NCBI RefSeq assembly: GCF_965638725.1
Contig: NC_134951.1
Coordinates: 23,753,746 to 23,817,745, forward strand
DNA length: 64,000 nucleotides
From: Aptenodytes patagonicus
Lineage: Eukaryota > Chordata > Aves > Sphenisciformes > Spheniscidae
Direction of reading: 5' to 3'
Position numbers and translations under genes: made by a program
Notes under the pieces: model-generated
The model's input: only the letters and a program-made list of their open reading frames with translations
The model's database searches: none
Told to the model about the DNA's origin: nothing
Shown: positions 36,044-48,600 of the stretch, in pieces
Layout: each line of letters starts with the position of its first letter
Position numbering within the stretch: the stretch's first letter is position 1

Positions 36044-36493
36044 TTGGTCTTTACTGGTATTGGCCTTCTGCAATCCCAGGGCCCTGAGACCAGTGGGGAA
36101 GACTGGAACAAAAGAGACTGCCTTGCTGGAGGAGGATCATTTAGGGAACATGTGAACACACTGGATGGACACAAGTCCATGGGCCCTGATGGGATGCACC
36201 CACGAGTGCTGAAGGAGCTGACCAATGTCACTGCAAGGCTACTTTCCATTATCTTCCAAAAGTCATGGCAATTGGGAAAGGTTCATGAGGGCTGGCAGAG
36301 AGCAAATGTCACTATCTTCAAGAAGGGTGAAAAGGAGGGTACGGGGAACTACAGCCCAGGCAGCCTCACCTCAGTCACAGCGAAGGTGACAGGGGAAATA
36401 ATCATGGAAAACCTTTCCAAACACATGAAGGGCAAGAAAGTGGCTGGGAGTAGTCAGCAAGGATTTGCAAAGGGGAAATCATGCTTGACCTGA
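36044..36493 (+). pseudogene. CR1 ORF2 (reverse transcriptase) fragment, broken
   Basis: This open stretch of 149 codons is the longest surviving coding part of the old CR1 copy. It includes HKSMGPDGMHPRVLKELTN, the conserved region just before the reverse transcriptase fingers, then a KKGEKEGTGNYSPGSLTSV block equivalent to [18 protein letters not shown] of other CR1 copies, with N and R positions altered. It stops at TGA shortly after SCLT, before the first catalytic aspartate. It is decayed mobile-element coding sequence, not a host gene. Confidence 0.85.
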
Positions 36494-36671
36494 TAGCCTT
36501 CTACAATGAAATGAATGGCTCAGTGGGTGAGGGGGGAGCAGTGGATGTTTACCTTGACTTTGGCAGGGCTTTTCACACTGACATCCCATAACATTAATGA
36601 CCTAGATGTTGGGACAGAGTGAAGTCTCAGCAAGACTGCAGACAATACAAAGTTGGGAGGAGTGGTTGATA

Positions 36672-36675
<4 letters not shown>

Positions 36676-36704
<29 letters not shown>
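36676..36704 (+). repeat. Run of 29 consecutive G
   Basis: Uninterrupted G from 36676 to 36704 inside the old CR1, replacing a short stretch that in other copies reads as ordinary coding sequence between the GGTTGATACACC-type and CTGCCATTCAGAGGGACCT-type blocks. A G run of this length can fold into quadruplexes. The exact length is likely unstable or a sequencing artefact. Confidence 0.9.
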
Positions 36705-36707
<3 letters not shown>

Positions 36708-37277
36708 GTTGTGCTGCCATTCAGAGGGACCTGACCTGAACAGGCTGGAGAAATGGGCTGACAGGAATCTCATGAGGAAAAGCTCCATGCACCAGCAGAC
36801 TCTGGGAGCCAACCAACTGAAAAGCAGATCTGCAGAGAAGGACAGTAGGGGAAACTGGTGGACAACAAGCTGACCATGAGCCAGCAATATGCAATTGTAG
36901 CAAAGAAGGTCAAGAACCTCCTGAGCTGCATTAAAGGCGGTGTTGCCAGCAGGTCAAAGGCGGTGACCCTGCCCTCTACTCAGCACTGGTGACACCACAT
37001 CTGAATACTGTGTCCAATTCTGGGCCCCCCAGTACAAGAGAGACATGGGCATACTGGAGAGAGTCCAGCAAAGGGCCATGGGGATGATGAAGGGACTGAA
37101 GCATGTGTCCTACAAGGAGAGGCTGAGACAGATGGGACTGTTCAGCCTGGAGAAGGGAAGGTTCAGGGGGCTCTTATCACTGTGTATAAATAACCAACAG
37201 AGGTGTAAAAAAGTGTAGGGGGGTCAGACTAGAGACCTCCAGAGGTCCCTTCCAACTCATCTGTTCTGTGATTCTGG

Positions 37278-39572
37278 GAAGACAGCAAGAGTAAGAAAGC
37301 ATACTTTTTAGTCTGTCCACCCGGAGAAGAAGAAATTGGGGTTCCAGTTCACATGGCAGTGTCTATCCAATTAGCTTATCCATTGATTTTAACATAAAGC
37401 TCAGAAGAACATGCTTGGCCTATGGTTCTCAGTGAAGTGATGACTATCACTAGCCACAGCTCTTTCAGGCCTTTCCACTGCTGTAATGGAAATGACACTG
37501 CTGAAGTGAATGTGACTATAAAATAACTGATGATGTGCTGCTTTGCACAGAGAAAAATAAAGTATTTTCAGAACTAACATCACTGAAAAGCTGTGATGAT
37601 AAGATTGAAAATCCTTCTGGTAAGAAGCGTATTTGAAAAGAATGCCAAAGCGTGGCTAAAACTGCTTAATTAGACACATTTTGTCCCACTCCGTGGTATT
37701 TATTACCTTTGTCATCCAGTGCATTATTATACATTCTGAAGGTCAGACTTCAAAGTCTTGCTTTAGGTTCTTTCATTTGCTCAAAAGTGCCTGGTCTCGA
37801 TGCCCTCTGCAAATTCCTTCCTGCAGAGGTTTTATCAAGCATTTATGAAATTTATATTTGGCCTGTGATTTTTCTTTTCTAAAGCTGGGGGAGATATGAA
37901 ACTCATCCAATTTTAATTAGTACTTTAAATGGGTCATTATCATATCTGAAATATCTGAATGAGGTTCTTGGAGCTGGCACATCTTCTCAGAAGGTGGCAT
38001 ATTCAGATGCTTTACATAACATGGTTACAATGCAAGAGGGAGCTCTATAATTTTCCCCAAAGTGGTGCAATGCAGAAGGATGCATACTAGATGAGAACTC
38101 CCTGGGGAGACCCAGAGCAAGCAAGTGCCTATCATGTCCACACATTGCAGGGACATTTTGGGTTTTTTGCTAAATATAAAGGGTGTCAACAAAAGAGGCA
38201 GAGGCTTGGACTCGTGCCTCACAGCGGAGGCTAAGACGGAGCTTCACTGCCCTCCTCTGCAGTCACTGGGGAAGGAGGAGCAGCGTCTCCCCAGCCTGCC
38301 GGTGAGACACAGCCCAAGTCCCAGCCACCTCATTGCAAAAGTGACTTCTCCTTGCAGCCAATAACAGCAGTGAAGAAACCCTGAAGGAACAGCCCTGACA
38401 GCCTTTTCATGTTCCTCCTGCATATTTACATGTGGTTTTCCTCCACTCCTTTTGGCCTTTTCATGGTGTTTGGTCTTTCTTACCTTCCTGCTCTGGATAG
38501 AGAAGTAACGTTCAGTGCCAGCCTCTGCTGAGGATCAGACTCCTTTTCAAAGTCCTTTTAAATAACACCAGGCAGTAAGCAAGCCACATCGACTATTATG
38601 CCTTACCACCATACCCTGTGATGTCCTTTTTTGAGGAGCTGGATCCTGGCACTCTTATTTTTTACCCATGTTGGATTCCCAGCTATGCTGCTGAAAAGGG
38701 TTAAAAATGAACAGGGAGACAGTATCGGTGCAGACAATCTTCCACTACTTGGCTCCTGCCTGCTTATTTGGGTAAAAGAAGTGTGTGATCCCCTAATGAT
38801 CTTACTATATTCTGCAAAGAACAAGTATTTTTTACCGATGACTACTTATCTCATGTTTAGTTACTGGGTGGTAACCTCCAATATAAAATGCAAGGCTGCA
38901 TACAGAGTAAATAGTCTGCTCAGCACAGTCCCCTGCAGCCCTCTGATAAAAGGAAATGTGAGCAGAGGTGCACCTTGACCAGCTGGAGGTTTGAAATGTG
39001 TTTGCAGGAGCTCAGGTTGCAGCCTGTGTAAAAGCTTTTCTTGTGTAGTGGTTAGATCAAGCATCAGTGGCTGCTGTTCACTGGTGCATGTGGAATTAAA
39101 GCCAGTGACGGGTTAAAAAAAAAAGAAGAGAAAACTCATGGGACAGAGCAAGGAACAAGGGCCGGTTGATGTTATCACTCAGCTGCAAACAGCAGGGCAG
39201 GGGAGGGGAGGGAGGGCTGCTTGTCCCAGTTGATCCAGACTGCTGCAGATTCAAAGGGGCTCTGCTTTTCTTTTCACTCCAGTTCCCAGAACAGTGAAAC
39301 AAGGAAGAAAAACAAGTAGAATAGACTTGGAGGTGGGCAAGGCAAATAAAATACAGTAACGGCAGAGTGTCTTAAAGTGTGCAAGGAGAGGAAACTGTAA
39401 AACATGTTCTTACTCAAAACAGATGGTTAGTTTTCCACCTTGAACAGCAATTACCTGTTTCTTCCAAAACAAGTTTAGTAGCATTCATGTTAGGGGTGGT
39501 ATTGCCTTCCATTTTCTCCACAATTACCTGTGTTAGAATACACAAAACTGGGCAGCAATTCATATTTCAAAC
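37278..39572. other. AT-rich intergenic sequence
   Basis: No supported gene. A GC-richer patch at 38200-38360 has splice-like motifs by chance but no recognisable protein. A canonical quadruplex motif is at 39195-39216. Confidence 0.5.
39195..39216 (+). other. G-quadruplex motif
   Basis: Five G runs of 3-4 bases separated by loops of 1-2 bases (GGGCAGGGGAGGGGAGGGAG and one further GG). Short loops favour a stable quadruplex. No gene or promoter is evident next to it. Confidence 0.75.
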
Positions 39573-39695
39573 CTGAATCCAGCCAAGCACTTAAACACAG
39601 CCTTAAATTGAGGCACATCATTAGTCCCACCAAAGTCAACAAGCTATTGACTTGATTAAAATTTAACAGGTACTTGAGTTCTTTGCTAGACTGAG
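39573..39695. repeat. Degenerate hairpin, probable ancient MITE-like element
   Basis: Two arms are imperfect inverted repeats around a centre at about 39640. Left outer arm TCCAGCCAAGCACTTAAACAC pairs with the reverse complement of the right outer arm, TCTAGCAAAGAACTCAAGTAC, at 15 of 21 positions by my count. Next, TTAAATT is shared, and at the centre AAGTCAA (left) faces TTGACTT (right) over a 7-base loop. The right arm lacks about 16 bases. The words resemble palindromic elements I know from bird and reptile genomes (AAGCACTTAA..AGTCCCA..AAGTCAA), which are usually taken as non-autonomous DNA transposons. Family name not certain. Confidence 0.5.
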
Positions 39696-42600
39696 ATCTC
39701 CCAGATGCTTTTACTTGCTAATTACCCAAAGTGCTGAACAAATGATGCACCCTATCCTCCTCTCAGGCAAAGTCTGCCTCCTGAGCTGCACTCCGGCTTG
39801 GGAGACTCCATGCACACACATCCCGGCACATCACTGCTGAAGCACGTCCTCGCGTGGGGCTGCCTGTGCGGGTTACTGCCCTCTCACCTCCTGCTCATCC
39901 CAGCTGAAATGAGTGAAGGGTTTAAATACAGACTGGGCCTTGCTAAGCCAGCTCGCTTTGAGTCATGGAGGCCAAGGAGTCTGCACTGAGCCAAAAGGTT
40001 TAGAAGGATGGTAACTTGTGTCTTGGCAATGACGCTGGAGATGGCAGCCTCTCCATCCCGTGCGCCTGAGCCCCAGGGAGGGGCACGTTAGCTGCCAGGC
40101 TGAAAATATCTTGGTAAAAATATAATGTTTTTTTCATCGATAGTCAAGGGAATAAAACATAGATCGTTCTTTTTCTTGGGCAGAGAATAAATTTACTTGG
40201 CTTCATATTCACTTTGTGTCACAAATTGTCAGTGACCCCTAAAACAGAAAGAGTAGATGTGGGCGCCTCTTCTGCAGGTGTAAATGCAGGGCAGAGTCTC
40301 TCTGTTGTCAGAAGTCTCCCCTTTGGAGTCGAGCCATTAAGTAGAGTCATTATTTCTGTTCCTCCAAGATATTTCATGCTCACATGTACTTGAAAAAAGG
40401 AACATTTCCCAACCACAAGAAAATTATTGTAGGTGTGGACCAAAGCGGTAAGTTCTATTCACTCAGAAGGCTGCCTGTATAAAACGAAGAAGGTTGTACA
40501 GTTCCCTTAAGCTATACGTGTCCTGGGCTTCAAAGCACATACAGGAAACACACCTACAAAAATATATGGATTTCTGAAGCCTCAGGTTAAAAATGTAATA
40601 CATGGCTTATTGACTTGGCATATTAAGCTCAGTCTAGTAATTCTGTACCATGCTATGCAATTAAAAATGTCAAGCTGATAGGGGAAATTTAAACTACCCT
40701 TCTCAAAGAAATACCAACACCATGACTCAGAACTGGCTTTGGGCACAGGCAAGTAGGGAAGAAGATAGCTTGGGAAGGTAAATCCGCCATAGGTTAGCAG
40801 CGTATATATCACAGCCTTGAAAAATCCTTAAACATGAGCTGAATTCTAGATGCTTTAGTTAGGGCAAATTAATCCAATCTTATAGTAGATGCCTTAATTA
40901 CTTGTCTCCAGTGACTGCACATGGAGCTGGGGCCTGGCAGTCTGGGCAAAATTCTCACCCCTCCACTGAATTCAGGCACCATGAGTTGCATTGCCTACAC
41001 ATGTCTTGTAGTGGGTGCGAAAAAATGTGGTAGCCATTTTTTGTAAATTTTTCAAGTAAGCAATCAAACAGAAAAAAATCCTCCATGCATTGTAGTTTAC
41101 TCTGAAACTGTTGAGAAAATCTGGATTGTTTCTGTCTTTGGTTATTAAACTTGATTAATATGGCCAAGCAGAAGCAAATGCAGCAGTAAAGTCTTTAAAA
41201 AGCACTGTTCTCTCTGTTATTTTCCAAATTACTTTCTTCCTTTCTGACTGTATTACTCATTAGATTGTATTTCAAAGACCACTAATCAGGCTAAGTGCCT
41301 GTGGCTTGCCAGGAGAGATGCAGTTTAGGGAGCACACAGTGCACAACCCCATTTTAGCAGTGTGATGAGGTGGGGCATTCCAGGTGCGAGCACGTCCAGG
41401 ACTCCTCAAAGGAAAATACATGCATTTCTTCAAATGGTGATTGCAGTGCACTTGCACAAGGCATTCTGGCAGGCAAGAAAGGTGATCCTGGAACTGCTAT
41501 TCATCTTTCACAGCTGTTAATTCTCAAATCAGACACTACAAGGATTAGAGACGGGATTGAAGAAAGCGCAATGGGAAGTACGGACCTACCTTTGCCCATC
41601 AATGCCATGATCTCTAACCTTACTGTAGCTGACTGCTGCTGTACCACCATTCATTCAGTGCCTCCAGGTCCCCATACCAGCAGGTGCCAGTCCAAGATCA
41701 AAAGAAATCACAGCAAGCATAGCTTTTCTGCACTTACTATAAACATGGAGAGGTATCAGGGCTGTAAAGAAATGTGAATAAAGACAGCTTCTTTAGCTTT
41801 CTTCCTGCAAGTTATATCATGATCCAAGGTATTTTAGAGAAACACACGCAGAAAGAAGGATGACCTTCAGCCAGACACCACTCAGTCCTTTGCTTGCGGA
41901 AACAAATGCAACGAGGGGTTGCTTGATGTTAGTTGTTTGCTTATCCAGGCACTGTTGAGACCTGTTTGGACTGCCCTGTCTTATTGAAGTAGCCATGGGC
42001 TCTGCAGGGCAAAATAATATTAATCTTCAGCACTTCTAGAGTGCTTAACATTTTACCAGGACTTCACAAATATGAACTGAACTGCAGTCATAACATTGAT
42101 ATGTGAAGTAGTGAGCTGACAGTGAGGTAAGATAGCAAACACTGTATTCCCCCCTCTACAGGCTGATAACACAGCCTCACTCAGAAACAACAGTGTCAAA
42201 ACACGTTTCCATGACCATAAATCTGGACAGTGGTCTGAATGTAGTGTAATGATGCTTTTTTTTGGTAAAAGTCCCTTGGGAAAAACAGCAGAAACATCAC
42301 TTTCTGTGGGTAAAATGACCTTGAAAAACAGAAGCCTGGTGGGTGCAGAGGAATATGCCTCCCAAAGAGCTTGCAGGAACAAATCAGCCACAAATGAAAC
42401 AGAATTGAAAGGCAGGGAGGATGGTAAGGGTAGAGTTACACTGAAAGATTTGGTCCTGCAAAGATATATGGACATGGTGACTTCTGCACACTGGGGCTGG
42501 GGCTCTGCAAAGCTCCTCGGTGACTAGGTCTGGCATTGTCCAGCTCCTCTGGGGCATTACCTGATAGCCAGCAGCTCGGATGCGGTTGTCATAGGGCAGG

Positions 42601-45600
42601 GGCAGGGATGGCCCTCAAGACCGTGATGGGGGGGTAGATAAACTGTACCCATGTATGACAAAGACTGAATCATCTGATGAGGGTAAATACCCTTCTGGAA
42701 GGTGTTATTTGGGGCAAACAACATGATAGGTCCTTCAGCCCTCTCTGTCGATCCACATCCGTAGAATAAGCAGGGTGCCAGGGTTCACACTGATAATATT
42801 TGTTAGTAAGTGCATTGGAACAATGTCTCAGTATTAAGCTACATATTTAAATCTGTAAAGTTGAAAACTGGCAGCTGTCTCAGGTGAGATGTTTCTGTTT
42901 TCATGACCTAATCCGTAGTAGTAATGCCCATGAATAACCTGTCAGAAGATGTAAAAGGAGAGACAACTACTTTAAATTCTGTGGCTTATTACTGATTACA
43001 ATAGCTGTTTGATCATTGTCTTAAAATTGAATAGTTATTAAAGGCTTCTTTCTTCCTTAATTTTAAGGGTCTACGACTTTCAAAGCTTTGCTGTAAGACC
43101 ATTTGACTAATTTATCTCAGTAGCTCTGAGGAAAGCACTTTGGATGCAGAACAAGGTGTATGTTAACATTACTAGAGTGCAGTTAAAACCGTTCTCCCCA
43201 TGTCTATAATATTGAACTCTGCTGCAAGAATAGTGTAGCTTTTTGTTGCTAAGCATAAGAAAAGGCATGCTGTTCAGTAAAACAGGCTGCCTATCCATCA
43301 CACAAACCAGAAGGAGAACATCTGCATTTTGCTAGGATCGAGGTTTAATCTGGCTCCACTAAGAATGTCTAACTAAGCCTTTTTTAACTTTGTTTGCACT
43401 GCAAATGGAATATTCTTGTGTCAACTCAATTAAGCCCTCTATAAGTAAATGCAGGATTCATCAAGTAGTCATCGGGATCTGGTAGACATTAAGTCCCGTG
43501 CCAGGCTCCTCATGAAATTAGTCCCCGGTTCCTTAGGGGTTTCCAGACAGGAGTTTGCTTCTGTTTTCTCTCATAGCAGGGCTGGACTGATAGGAAGTGA
43601 ACAAGCAACAGCTCTTTATCTAAATCACTGAGCTGCTGCACCAGCATGGAAGGAAATAGTCTTTGCTCAAATCAGACAAGGCGGCCAATTAAATTGGTAG
43701 ATTTTCCTGTTTGGAAAAAGCTGTTACCATATCTCTTTCTCTAAGTCACAAGACTGTACTCTAAATGAGATAAGACCATCTAGTCAGTGGGTTTGCCTTT
43801 CCTGTTGAGATATCGATACGTTGCTGCTGTGAAACCATGGGAAAACAGGTCATTTTTTAGCTAATTTTTCTCTTTGCTAGTTAAGACCCTCTCATGTAAG
43901 GCCACTTCACTTGACTCGCTGGAGCATGCAATAGCTCTCTGGTAAGTTTTGTGAAGGAAATAGTGTTATCTGATAACATGAGCTGTATCATAACATTTAC
44001 TGCTGTGCTTAAAAACCTGATCCTCAAGTTAAGTGATTATGTGGAAATCTCAGCTCATTAAAATAACAAATATTAGCTTTGTCAGCCCTCACTGCTGTGG
44101 AAGAAGGCTTGAAAATGAGTATCCAAAAACTCACAAACCATGAAATAAAAATAATTCAGACTAGTTTGTGCTTTTTCAAAAAATATAAAACGAGACCCAA
44201 ATTTCCGTAATAAAAATGCACACCCTATTTTTATTTGTACTTTCTTTAATTTTTAAAGAACCCTCTTGAAATGCATTGGTGCCTGTCCCTAAAAACATAA
44301 ACACTGTTCTCTTTTGATTGCAAACTAGTAAGAGTGTCACATGTATTCTTACACTGGTATTTGCTACTGTTTATAAAGGGGTGAGGTGTTGCTCATTGGA
44401 AAAACCAATATCCACCAAAATGTTTAATGTTTTATTTTCTTTTTCATTCTTACACTTCAAAAATCAGTTTCATTTCTGGATTTATTTAGACTTTGTTCTC
44501 AAAACATTCATGGGCGCTTTAATCTCTGCCCAAATCCCTTTTTTATCCTGAAAAGGCCTTTTGCAATTTAAGACTATTTCCACTTTTGAAAAACATTCAT
44601 TCTTGCTCTGCACGGGTACTTCGTTTTGGTGGAGACAGGAACGTTTTTCTAGCTCTGTGTCTTTTTATAGGGAAGCCTGGATGAGGGGAGAGTGACCATA
44701 AAAAAAGGCAGTAGGGACACATCTGGGCTGAGTACAGCTTTTTCGGCAGCTGTTCTCTCCTGCGCCCTTTTGCCAGTTTCCCTGGTAGAGATTCTGCCTT
44801 CAGTTTCAAACCTTTCATCCACACAGAGAGGTATGACCGCAGAAATGACCTACCTTTTACCAGAATTTATTGCAAACCTTTTCCTCTGCGCTACATTTTT
44901 CTCCAGTCCTTACCTGACTTGACTCTGCAAATTTTAACATGTTTTCCCTTTGTTTCCTCCAGCCCTCTCCCGCAGCACTTTTCACACATTTAACATCACC
45001 CAGCAGTAGCTGTCATCACAGTTCAACGCGCCCATTATGAGGCTTAATTTACTGTGGCCAAACTGGCTTCTCTGTGACTCACATTACAGCCTTAGGAGCT
45101 CTTATTTTCTGGTACCCGGGATACGTGGAAAAGGAGGCAGAAATCTTTCACTCGGTGTTAAACTGCTGGTTAGTAACTTAGAAGGTTATTTGTGTTTAAC
45201 AAGTCTGAGATATGTATTGACAGCTGTCTTCCACAACTGGTACCATGAGAAAAATGCCCCTCGGGGCTGCTTTGAGAACTACCTATATTTAGAAGAACTC
45301 CAAAGGTAAGAGCAGTTATTAAATTCGTTCTACATGGGCATGCTACTGCGGAGTTTTGTTTTCTTAAAACCATGCCAGCTCCAACAGTAGGTGACAACAG
45401 AAGATCATCAGGGAATGAAAGCCATATCACAAGGCTCAAAATTAGACTAATGAAAAATGGCATATGGTTGTGTGGGGAGGACCTTTCACACTCTCCTAAA
45501 ATCCTGTAAAATTTAGGCATAAATAACATGAAGTCAACATTGTTGACCTTCTGAAGCAGAAAGTCACGCTAGTGATGCTAATCTGTTCTAAGGATTTCCT

Positions 45601-48600
45601 GTTCTTTTCAACCCTTTCCCTTTGGTCTTACATAAAGACATTTATTCTAGGCAGGTCTCAACTACCTTTAATGGGTGTCTTAGGTGATGCTAGTGGCAAC
45701 CTTGTGAAAAGTACTTAGAGAATTTAATAGAGAAGTCAGCTTTAATAATGAACCATAGTATATTTGCAGATCAGTGAAATATTTGTGCTGAAAACCTGCT
45801 GTGGTTTGTAGTGGAAATTCAAGCAGAAATCCTGTTATCTCCTGCTCAGTTGTGCATATGCTGTCCCTGCAGCAGGCCAATATATCTACTGAGCTCTTTG
45901 AAAGCGAAACATGGGACTTCTACCTGGATTTGCCATCCCTGAAAAAGGCAGGCTGTGTCTGGGTAAATTTGTCCAAGCAATTATCAGGACTAGCTTGAAA
46001 TAACATGAAAAAAAGTCCTCTTCCACAGAATTTCTTCCTCTTAAGATCTGCAGGCAGCCTCTCATGGCATCCCTTTGGTCCCACCTCCTGCCTCTCTCCC
46101 ACAATGATTCTTTCCAAGAGGGTCTCATTTGTAACGCTTATTTCTCCAACTCAGAAATGCCACCTGGGCAGAACATGAGGATTCTCTGCTTTTGTCCATG
46201 ACTTCTGGCTTGCCCAGCATCCAGAAACCATGGAGATGTTTGCGGGGGAGGAAGGTTGCTCTTCAGTACACATTCAAAAGTCTGATTCTTTGGGAATGGG
46301 GCGGACTTGATTTTAGTTCATGGACTTCATAGATGATCTGTGTTTCTGCTGTGTTTGACATGCTCAGGATGTCTAACTTACTATGAAAAATCAATGCATG
46401 CGCAGTAGGTTTGATACTTCCCAGATGTATTAAGCCCATTAGGTACAAACTGCACTGAAGCCTGCAAAAATATTTCTGTGAGGAAAATCCATCTATCACA
46501 CCAGGCCCGGAAATGATCTTCCCAAGAGACAGCGTGTGAAAAGGAATTAAATTTTTACTACCTTTCTAAGAGGCTGTATGAAGTCAGAAGCCCAAACCCT
46601 GAACGGAACTCAAATTCAGTCCCAAATGAGTCATCACCCTCCTTCTCCCAGCGCAGGCAAGTAACTGGTGGAGCACTAAGTGTCTCTTCTCTGTGGTGCA
46701 CCCAGCTCTGCCATATAGTGATCATGTTGCCATGCCAGAAGAAAAGCGGGGGGTGGGGAAGGGGATGCTTTCTTTTTCAAGAACAGTCCTCCAGGATATA
46801 AAATGGTATTTCTTGCCTGTATTATCAGAAATGACACAGTTCACAAAGTCAGCAACCACATTTTTGCCAGCAGGTTGCCAATTGTTTCTAATTTGCAAAG
46901 CATCCAAAAATGTTTCAACTACTGGACCTATTTCAAATTTTTACACTCAAACCCTGTCACTTTTATAGATTTTAGGGGCAGTGAAAATGTCTGGCAGGCC
47001 CGGGCTGAATACTGACTTTGCCATATCCCAGTTTATTCATATTGTGCCCTCACAAAGGGTGCCAAGGACTAGAATATCAAGAGTTGTCTGATTTTATTCC
47101 CTTCAACTCTCAACAGTCCTGTCAAACCCCATAAACTGAGAGGCTCACGCAGTTCATTCCCCCCTAATCATTTTGCAGAGACAAGGCTAAAGCTCCCCTG
47201 TCACTGTGGCACCTCTCCTGCTCTGCAGTCCCACACACTCAACGGAGTTGGCCAGCCTGGCCAGGATGCCAGCGGGAGAGGAGCATCATGGGGATGCACC
47301 GGCACCCGGTGGGTACCACATTCGAGCTATCCCTGCCAGAAGGCATATTCCCAGCCTGGCCCCACAGTCTCTCCCCTGGCATCCAGCACCTTCTCACAGG
47401 TCAGAGGCAAAGTCACCAGAGAGAGCTGCCTTCATGGTGAGAGATTCAGCAGGCTTCATCACCAATACTCAACACAAACAGCAGGCAATGCTAGCACTCC
47501 ACTGGCAGGAGAGCAGGAGTCCTTCCGAGACCACACCGCATTTTCCCAGTCCCACCTGCTGAACGTGGGCAGCTGGGCAAAGAGAAAAGAGGCTTTACAC
47601 AAATACTGCCCTGCAGAGCTTCATGAGGTGAGCTGCAACATCATCTTCAGCTAGTAAAACAAACCTGGTTAACCACAGTGAGGGCTCTGTAAAAACAAAA
47701 AGCAGACAAACACCTTCAATTCTGGGGAGGCAATTAAATCGCATGCCCGGTAAGCTCTTATTATTATAATCACTTTTGATATGCACTGTGAAACATTCAC
47801 CTGGCTTTCATCCCTACCTCTGTCTGCTGTTTGTGGTTGAAGAACAAGTGATGTTTATTCTGGGCTAAAAGACAGCTTTGTTCCAGACCAGATGTCTCAT
47901 TCACTGCACATATGTCAGCCCTGCAGGTGCTGTCACAGACTCAAGAAACAGCAAGTTTTGGAGCAATTTTCAAATAACAATGCAATGTCAAGATATTACT
48001 TAGACAAAATAATAAAACACTTTCTATGCTTCAGTCATAGCAAGTATTTTTTTTTTTCCCCCAGACAGTGAGTTATATTGTGCTTTCTTTTCCATTGCTG
48101 TAACTGAGAATAACTCCACTGACTTCAGAGGAAGGTTTCACATCTATGCTACTAAGTGTGACATTTTAAACCAGCACATGGATATGCTGCATATTTGAGG
48201 GACTTGGCTGGTTTAACACTTTAATTCTTCAGGGACTGGCTTTAGATTTTTCTGTCTCTGATGCAGTGAAAGCAAATCTAAGCTTTCAATGAGTAATTTA
48301 TGATTCTCAGCTTTTGGGGGACAAATTTTACTCGAGGGTTTCACGTGAACATTATACCACCTAGATGTAAACAGCACAAAGTGTCCTTCCATATTTAATC
48401 CAGCTGTTACTTCACATAACATACCGACTGACTTCTCCCTTTCACCCATCACAAAAGAACCGTAACACCTTCCTCTTTGCTTTTTTAAAACCTATTTTGG
48501 AGATCTGATTTTTTTTTTTACAGTGACAGCTCGCTGTCGTTGCAAATACGGGTCCTCCTCAAATGTAAATTGCAAGTGATCCGTGTTTCTTTACAAGTGG

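Larger units (their letters stand above)
35540..37277 (+). mobile_element. CR1 LINE, old copy with internal deletions
   Basis: The sequence follows CR1 ORF2 from the end of the endonuclease region onward. Recognisable stretches are CGCAGACTTTGGCCTGTTCA (35573), AAGGAGCTGACCAATGTCAC-type reverse transcriptase N-terminal coding near 36180-36480 (open for 149 codons, 36044-36493), and the 3' tail GACTAGAGACCTCCAGAGGT to TTCTGTGATTCTG at 37277. The catalytic heart of the reverse transcriptase is missing: DFGRAFHT-like coding near 36555 jumps to INDLD-like coding near 36593, a loss of roughly 190-200 bases relative to the copy at 62.5 kb. A second deletion removes the ORF2 end near 37190. Frameshifts and a 29-G run (36676-36704) further break it. 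It cannot encode a working protein. Confidence 0.93.

Noticed and set aside
47206..47562. Open frame of 118 codons in a GC-richer patch
   Set aside because: No domain, no splice-consistent boundaries and no recognisable family; a chance frame is more likely.
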